DNA of 64,000 nucleotides from Heterostelium album PN500. Taxonomy: Eukaryota > Evosea > Eumycetozoa > Acytosteliales > Acytosteliaceae. The position numbers and the translations under genes are program-made. Under the pieces are notes generated by a model. The model was not told where the DNA came from. It ran no database searches and worked only from the letters and a program-made list of their open reading frames with translations. Below, piece after piece: positions 58,701 through 64,000 of the stretch. Numbering within the stretch: the stretch's first letter is position 1; each line of letters starts with the position of its first letter. The DNA lies in NCBI RefSeq assembly GCF_000004825.1, contig NW_008805065.1, positions 2,170,001 through 2,234,000 of the forward strand, given 5' to 3'.

Positions 58701-59329
58701 TATCGAAATAAAAGATAAACATTTAAAAAATTAATTAAAAACATACACATTTGTTAAACTTGTGAAATAACCCCAGTATGTGGAGCTTAGTAAGTAATTT
58801 CCATTATTTACTAATGGTGTACATCCAGAAGCTGATGGAACACCCTCTAAAGTTCTAAAAAAAAGGAAATAAAAAAGTTTAGTTATAATTAAAAAGAGTA
58901 AAGGATTAAGAATTGCAAATACTTACAATCCAGTAACTTTGTCTCTGTCTGAGGAACAATCTATATATGAAGAAATCATTTGGCTTCCTCTATATCCACG
59001 GCTGAAACACGAAGCACTGTTACCGCTCCATTTGAATCCAAGTTCTGTTGCAAACTGATTTAGAATATTGGTTACTTTAGAAGAGAGTTTCTCTGGTGTT
59101 AGTAAATGGTACGAAACCATAAATTTAACGATCGCGATTGATCAATATGAGGTAGAGTAGAGTATTTAGAATAACTGCTGTACTTACCATCATTGCTCAA
59201 GTCTCTGGCGGCTGAGACTTCATGAACATCGAGAATGCCATTGCTTTCTCCACTTACGATGACAACGGCCATGATTGCCACCAACAAGGCGGTGGCCAAA
59301 CTCGACCTCACTGATTTAGTAAACTTCAT
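55710..59329 (-). CDS. LRR/IPT-TIG/EGF type I cell-surface protein (ComC-like)
   Basis: Eight exons: 59329-59188, 59092-58927, 58854-58747, 58674-58603, 58520-58392, 58336-58253, 58191-58105 and 58029-55710, giving 1035 residues. The N-terminus is a signal peptide (MKFTKSVRSSLATALLVAIM). Residues about 50-400 are leucine-rich repeats, mostly one or two per small exon (LYSLSSLRGL, LRSLQLND, IVYLYLSNTGITGTVPDNIL). Then come IPT/TIG beta-sandwiches (PVISSITNPILSNSTFFTII, PPTIVSISSPPTLGGWVTLT), one EGF-like module CPNSCGGPANGLCNVGLGLC, a ComC-type beta domain, one transmembrane helix WKIVVGVVVGVVGAAIILLG and a 30-residue basic tail. Many N-glycosylation sites. Dictyostelids have a large family of such proteins acting in cell-cell communication; the partner here is unknown. 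Confidence 0.9.
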
Positions 59330-61013
59330 ATATTAAAGTTTTAGTGTTGTCGACTACTACTTGGTTTGGGGTTATGAAAGTGTGTGATGGTTTTTTTTAC
59401 GACCTCTAGTTTTTGACTGTTGATGTGGTTGTTGTTTGTTTTTTTTTTTGTAGTGTAAAAGTCTTAGACTTTGGACAAAGATGTGGTGTGTGGTTGTTGA
59501 TTGCAAAATAAATAGATATAATTATAATTATATGTTGTTGTTGTTTTAGAAAAAGTATAAAAGTAGCAAAATACAATTTGCAACAAGGTTAGTTTTAAAA
59601 ATAGTTTTTGATTTGTTGATTTTCGAGATGTGGATTTTCCTTTGCGTTCTTTCTATTTACAATCAAACAAATAGATATGTGAAAGTTTGGATGTTATGTT
59701 ACACAAAATTAAAAAGAATAGATCTAATTTGGTGTCACAAAGCTTAACATATATGTTGTACCAAATAAATATTCTTTTTTGTTACACTTGTCGGACTTTT
59801 TAAACCTTTTGAAAAAAAATCTTGTAAACAAAAAAAAAAAAAAAAAAAACAATTAAATCCAAAACCTTAAAAATTGGATCTTTTTTTTTTTTGCACTAAT
59901 TGCTGTGCAAATCAATTTAATCTATAGCATGGTGTATAATGACTTTTTGGGGGATGAAATTTCATTAAAAAAATAAAAAAACATGTTTTGATTAAAATAA
60001 ATCACCATCAGTTTTTTTATTTTGGAACCAAAACATGATTGCCCAAAAAAAAATATCAACAAAATAAAAAAAAGTTTTGATATTTTAAAAGAATTGATTT
60101 TATTTTAGAATGGTCACCCGCTATTTAGAACATTCTCATTCAAAAAATAAATATAAAATTTTAATTAGATTTCTAAATGTAAAAGAAAATGTAAAATATA
60201 ATTCCGAGCGATTTTCAACCCCGGTGCCAAACGGTGTCGGGTTTGAGAGTGTGTAATGTGTCTGATTAGCTATACGGAGTCATAAATATTATTCCCCATG
60301 GCATGGTGTAAATGTGGGTGTGCTATAATAAATGCATTTATTGCAATTGTGTTGTTAAAAAAAAATTATTTATTTTTCACCAATATATTTATCAGTTGAC
60401 AACAATTGATCATTCAAATACCAGGGATCTTGAATGTGATGAATAAAAATAAAACAATTACAATTTTATTTAATTAACACATAAATTACATCATCTGCAC
60501 ATTGATTGAATTGTTGAAGTCGTCATCCAAATCAAGGATTACTATATATGATTGTAAGATTTTTAAACATGACATGAATCTGTCAAGGTCTCATATTTTT
60601 GTGCAAAAATGTTTAAACAACACACATTAAAACATGATATTTTGAAACATTTATTTTAAATTTACTTTAATAAATAAATTTGGTAATGAATTGTTACTGC
60701 AAATCATTGACCTGGTAAATTGCTTGTTTGATTTGTCTGACAAGTTATTGGTGTCAAGTTGTTCAACTTATTGTAAGGTGTTAGTTGTTGTTCATTAAAA
60801 TTCTTGATTCTATTTTTTTTTTTATCTATTTGATAAGCATAAATAATAAACAAAAAGATAAGTTTAATGTTTTGTAAAAGAAAAAAAGATAATAAATAAA
60901 TAAATAAATAATTAAAAAGAAAAGAAAAAGAAAAGGAAGAGATATGATGATATAGGAAACAAAAAAAAATTATAAATTTTAGGTGAAGAACTGTTTCTTC
61001 TCTTTCTTTCTTT
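59330..61013. other. Gene-free stretch of 1.7 kb with a GC-rich hairpin
   Basis: Promoter of the LRR/IPT gene followed by A/T-rich spacer with A and T runs (59829-59850, 59881-59894). A GC-rich patch at 60203-60310 contains a strong hairpin (60216-60245) and CCCCATGGCATGGTGTAAATG. A related phrase, AGCATGGTGTATAATG, occurs at 59926. A 124-codon frame overlapping the kinase 3' end is low-complexity and not called. Confidence 0.5.
60216..60245. repeat. GC-rich hairpin in intergenic DNA
   Basis: CAACCCCGGTGCC and GGTGTCGGGTTTG can pair over 12 of 13 positions (three G-U) around an AAAC loop. The stem is far richer in G and C than its surroundings. It could belong to a non-coding RNA; no known family was recognised. 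Confidence 0.6.
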
Positions 61014-62491
61014 CTAAAAGATACCAAATTTCTTTGATAATCTTGATCCTTTCTGAGAGGTCTTTGTGTCTGGAGCAACAGCTTCCTCTTTCATGATGAT
61101 TTGCTTGGGAATCCACTCCATTAGACTGTACCATGGGATGTCTTGTGCACGCGCCAACTCGTAGAGGTTCTGCAGACTGACCTGTTCATAACTCTTTCCG
61201 AGGTAACATTGGTTTACTTTTACACTGATCGCCAGCGCCATGAAATACTCGCGATAAAACTGATGTTCCTCCATGAATGGCTTGTCCTGTGCTTCTTTCT
61301 TCAGTGTGTTTATTTCCTCTGTCATCTTCTCGATGGTCGCAGTCTGTTGTGTAATCGTTGACTGTAGTTTGGTTACGATCTCATCGTCCATTCTCGACAC
61401 GCTCGACGACGTGGAACTTCCCGACTCGGTAAGACTTTTGGCGCTGCCTCCACTGCTCCAATCCATGGAGACAACGGACGCTCTTAGCTTGCCAGCTCTG
61501 CCGTTGAGTGTCTTTAGCGTGTCCTGTAGCTCAGAGAGTGTAGGCAGCTGACTGTTTATCTTTTTGAAAATTGGGTGTTTAATGAGTTCGGTGGCGGTCG
61601 GTCTCTTATTGGGATCCTTCTCGAAGGAAACATTCAAAAAGTCTTCCAATTCCTTTGAGATTCCGGGTGGATAGGGTGGATGTGGATCCTGAACAATCTT
61701 GAACATCGCAGACATTGGCTGCAGGTTGTAGTATGGCGGATTTCCAGTGGTTAGCTCGATCGCTGTGCACGCCAACGACCAAATATCACTGGAGCTGGAT
61801 TGGCCAGCTATTTGGATGGCTTCTGGCGCCATCCAGTAGGGTGTTCCCACCACACTGTAACGCAGCTGCACTTCATCGCTCAGCTGACTGGCAACACCGA
61901 AATCCGCAAGTTTTATAATACCCTCCTTGGTGATCAACACATTGGAACACTTGATATCACGATGTATGATACGATTCGAGTGGAGATAGGCAAGTCCGTG
62001 GAGTAGTTGGTAGAGATAGAGTGTGGCCAGCTCCTCGCTGAGCGGACCAAACTTCTCGAGGACATCCCTCAGACTGCCGTTTTCGACGTACTCTAAAATA
62101 AAATTGAGTTGTGACTGTGACTCTACACAGCCCAACACCTTTACAATGTTGTTATGATTGAGTTTCTGGAGAATCTCCACCTCTGATTTCACAGACTGCA
62201 GTGTATTTGCATCGATTTTGATTCTATCGATTTGTTTAATCGCCACGAAATCACCAGTTTTCGAATGTAATCCTTTATAGACTTGTCCATATGCACCTTT
62301 TCCAATTTTATCACCCAAGGCCTAAAAGTTTTTGAGGTAATATAATTAAAATCCATCCTAAATCTTATTGTTATTTATAATTATTAACCTACATATTCGC
62401 CGATTTTTATTGTTTCTTTTCTTTTCGATGGACTAATTCCATCGCTTCCACCATTACTACTTCCACCTCTTCGATTATGGTTATGTGCCAT
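61014..62491 (-). CDS. STE-group protein kinase, MAP3K-epsilon/Cdc7/SepH type
   Basis: Exons 62491-62393 and 62321-61014 encode 468 residues. The start is the first ATG (MAHNHNRRGGSSNGGSDGIS), and the junction gives IGEYALGDKIGKGAYGQVYK. The kinase domain (about 30-285) is complete: glycine loop GKGAYGQV, VAIKQ with the ATP-binding Lys, HRDIKCSNVL catalytic loop, LADFGVASQL (DFG), GTPYWMAPEAI. QPMSAMFKIVQDPHPPYPPG is typical of MAP3K-epsilon and the septation kinases Cdc7/SepH. A predicted coiled coil (about 325-360, DDEIVTKLQSTITQQTATIE) and a conserved-looking helical end (EEHQFYREYFMALAISVKVN) follow. The armadillo repeats of plant MAP3K-epsilon are absent. Roles in cytokinesis are known for relatives; here it is inference. 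Confidence 0.92.
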
Positions 62492-64000
62492 AATAATATT
62501 ATGCAAGTTCGTTGTTGTTGTTTATTATAATTATTATTGTTTTTTACAAATAAAAATGAATATAGATAGTAATTATATAATTTATTAAACTATCGTTGAA
62601 TTTAATTGTTTATGAGTTGTTTGTATCTGAGATCTTTTGATTTCCAAAAGGGTTTTTTTGTCAATGGATTGATTGTAACGGTTGATGATGATCAAAAATT
62701 GAATGATATTGATGTTGATGTTGATATTGATAATGTTGGAAATAATAATAGTTTTTTATTTATGTTTGTATTATATAAATATTATTACTTTTAATAGGTG
62801 TTTTATTGTTTTTTGGTAATTACAAAATTAATTGGTTTGTTATTTTCTGTTTTTAATTTTATTATTATTTGTTTGTCTTTGATTTTTTTATTATTATTGT
62901 TGTTGTTATTATTGATTAACCTTTTGGTTTGATTTGCTTTGCTTTGCTTTGATATTATTATTATTATTGTTTTGTTTGATTAACTTATTATGAAGATTAG
63001 ATAGTTAATTTGCTAAAAATAAATAAATAAATAAATTATTTACAATGTATACATGTATGCTATGTGGTGCTGTGTTGTGTTGTGTTGTTAAATTAATTGT
63101 TTGTTTGAGTGATAGTGCTAGTGTTAATGTTAATGTGGTGTGTTTGATGATGTTGATGATGTTGATTGATATTTGTGGTTAATTGTCTAGTTAATTATAT
63201 AATTATATGTATGTATTATGTCAAATTTTGATATATTCGTTTGTTTATTGAAATCTTACAAATATGTTATTATTTATATACATATGATATTTATGAATGA
63301 TTGATTTGATTAAGTTACTGAAGTAAAAGGAAAAACATTGAGTTTTTCGCGACTGTCTTTTTTTGATGAGAAGGTGTGGGGTGTTTGTCCAAAAATAATT
63401 AATAAATTAACCAAATTTGATTGATTTTTATTTTTTTTATTTCATTGCCGCACACAACCAAGACTATGATTCGTAGTCTTGGACATAACAATGAACATAT
63501 CAAGTAATAATAATAATTTTTTATTTAGTTTTTGTTGCGTGTGTGTGTGTGTGTTATTATATTGATGTTCTATATTTAGTATAATTTTGAATCGGAATCG
63601 ATCAAATCAATAAAATTAAAATTAAATTCACATGTTTAAATGTATTTTTATTAGCTTTAGTTATAATAATAATAGTCTATGTAGTAAGTGTAGCATGCCA
63701 GTTGATAAAAATATTGAATTTATTGGTCGTTTTTTAACAAATTAGGGAAATTTACATTAGGTTATCTGTTCAGTTGTTGTTGTTGAAATCAACCAATCAA
63801 CAACATCGACATGATTTATTCGTTGTAGATGACAATGACATCATTCGTCAATCAATCAATCAATCAATTAGCATGCTTATCAAATATAACCTACAAGTAA
63901 AGAATTGAACAGAAGCTTCTTTTTTTTATTTTAGCAATAGATATAAACAGATTGAGAAAACACATGATTAAATTGTTTTGTATGATGATGATGATGTATT
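62492..64000. other. Gene-free end of window
   Basis: About 1.5 kb of A/T- and GT-rich DNA upstream of the kinase: TTGTTGTTA runs, a GT dinucleotide run (63539-63554) and a perfect 9-bp-stem hairpin (63458-63482). A 62-codon Asp/Val/Phe-rich frame at 62606-62791 has weak coding character and is not called. Confidence 0.5.
63458..63482. repeat. Perfect short hairpin
   Basis: CCAAGACTA and TAGTCTTGG flank a seven-base loop TGATTCG. The stem is nine perfect pairs within A/T-rich sequence. It may be a protein site or RNA hairpin; short enough to be chance. Confidence 0.6.

Noticed and set aside
60704-61078. 124-codon frame overlapping the kinase 3' end
   Set aside because: The overlap part is a shadow of the kinase exon and the rest is Phe/Leu/Tyr noise.
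62606-62791. 62-codon frame upstream of the kinase
   Set aside because: The Asp/Val repeat comes from GATGTTGAT repeats; the flanks are equally repetitive.

Overview
The window is nuclear DNA of a social amoeba (dictyostelid). Intergenic DNA and introns are extremely A/T rich. Introns are mostly short, GT-AG, and often start GTAAGT or GTATGT. Coding regions carry long Asn, Gln and Thr tracts built from AAT/AAC, CAA and ACA/ACC repeats. Protein families (a signal-peptide LRR/IPT/EGF surface protein, a ComC-like architecture, a MAP3K-epsilon/Cdc7-type kinase) also fit. Exons are clearly less A/T rich than in Dictyostelium discoideum, which hints at another dictyostelid lineage such as Cavenderia or Heterostelium; that assignment is inference. 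No prokaryotic operons, CRISPR arrays, rRNA or convincing tRNA genes were seen.

Layout. 0.6-5.2 kb: three tandem minus-strand paralogues of a leucine-carboxyl-methyltransferase-type SAM enzyme. 6.0-6.7 kb: small mitochondrial ribosomal-type protein. 7.1-9.9 kb: Atm1/ABCB7-type mitochondrial ABC exporter. 10.1-11.2 kb: glycosylated type I membrane protein with decapeptide repeats. 11.5-12.3 kb: internally duplicated four-helix PepSY-TM-like protein. 12.6-14.8 kb: tRNA-Ser 2'-O-methyltransferase TRMT44. 15.7-16.4 kb: GNAT acetyltransferase. 17.1-20.1 kb: bacterial-type (P3B, MgtA) magnesium ATPase. 20.1-23.1 kb: long gene-free stretch. 23.2-24.4 kb: TRM9 methyltransferase. 24.5-30.6 kb: nuclear-basket protein TPR/Mlp1, with an apparent frameshift. 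31-32.8 kb: small orphan genes and a 37-bp perfect hairpin. 32.9-37.3 kb: symplekin. 38.9-40.5 kb: PP2C phosphatase. 40.7-42.3 kb: PCID2/Thp1. 42.6-43.2 kb: RRM-only relative of cyclophilin E. 43.4-44.8 kb: a patch of degenerate and orphan ORFs. 45.4-45.8 kb: thioredoxin-like gene interrupted by 19 nt with GT-AG ends. 47.5-49.9 kb: RRM/zinc-knuckle/RS splicing factor with a 1.45-kb first intron. 50.6-52.5 kb: divergent CCT7-like chaperonin. 52.6-55.2 kb: mitochondrial m-AAA protease AFG3. 55.7-59.3 kb: LRR/IPT/EGF cell-surface protein. 61.0-62.5 kb: STE-group kinase. The remainder is gene-free.

Themes. Between 24 and 50 kb there are five proteins of the mRNA maturation and export route (TPR, symplekin, PCID2, CypE-like RRM, RSZ-type SR protein). 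Two tRNA methyltransferases (TRMT44, TRM9) also occur. Three proteins act in mitochondria (Atm1, AFG3, the S25-like protein). The genes are separately transcribed, so the grouping is probably loose. All exon models below were built by eye from splice signals and reading-frame continuity. Every multi-exon model closes in frame, except TPR, which needs one base removed.
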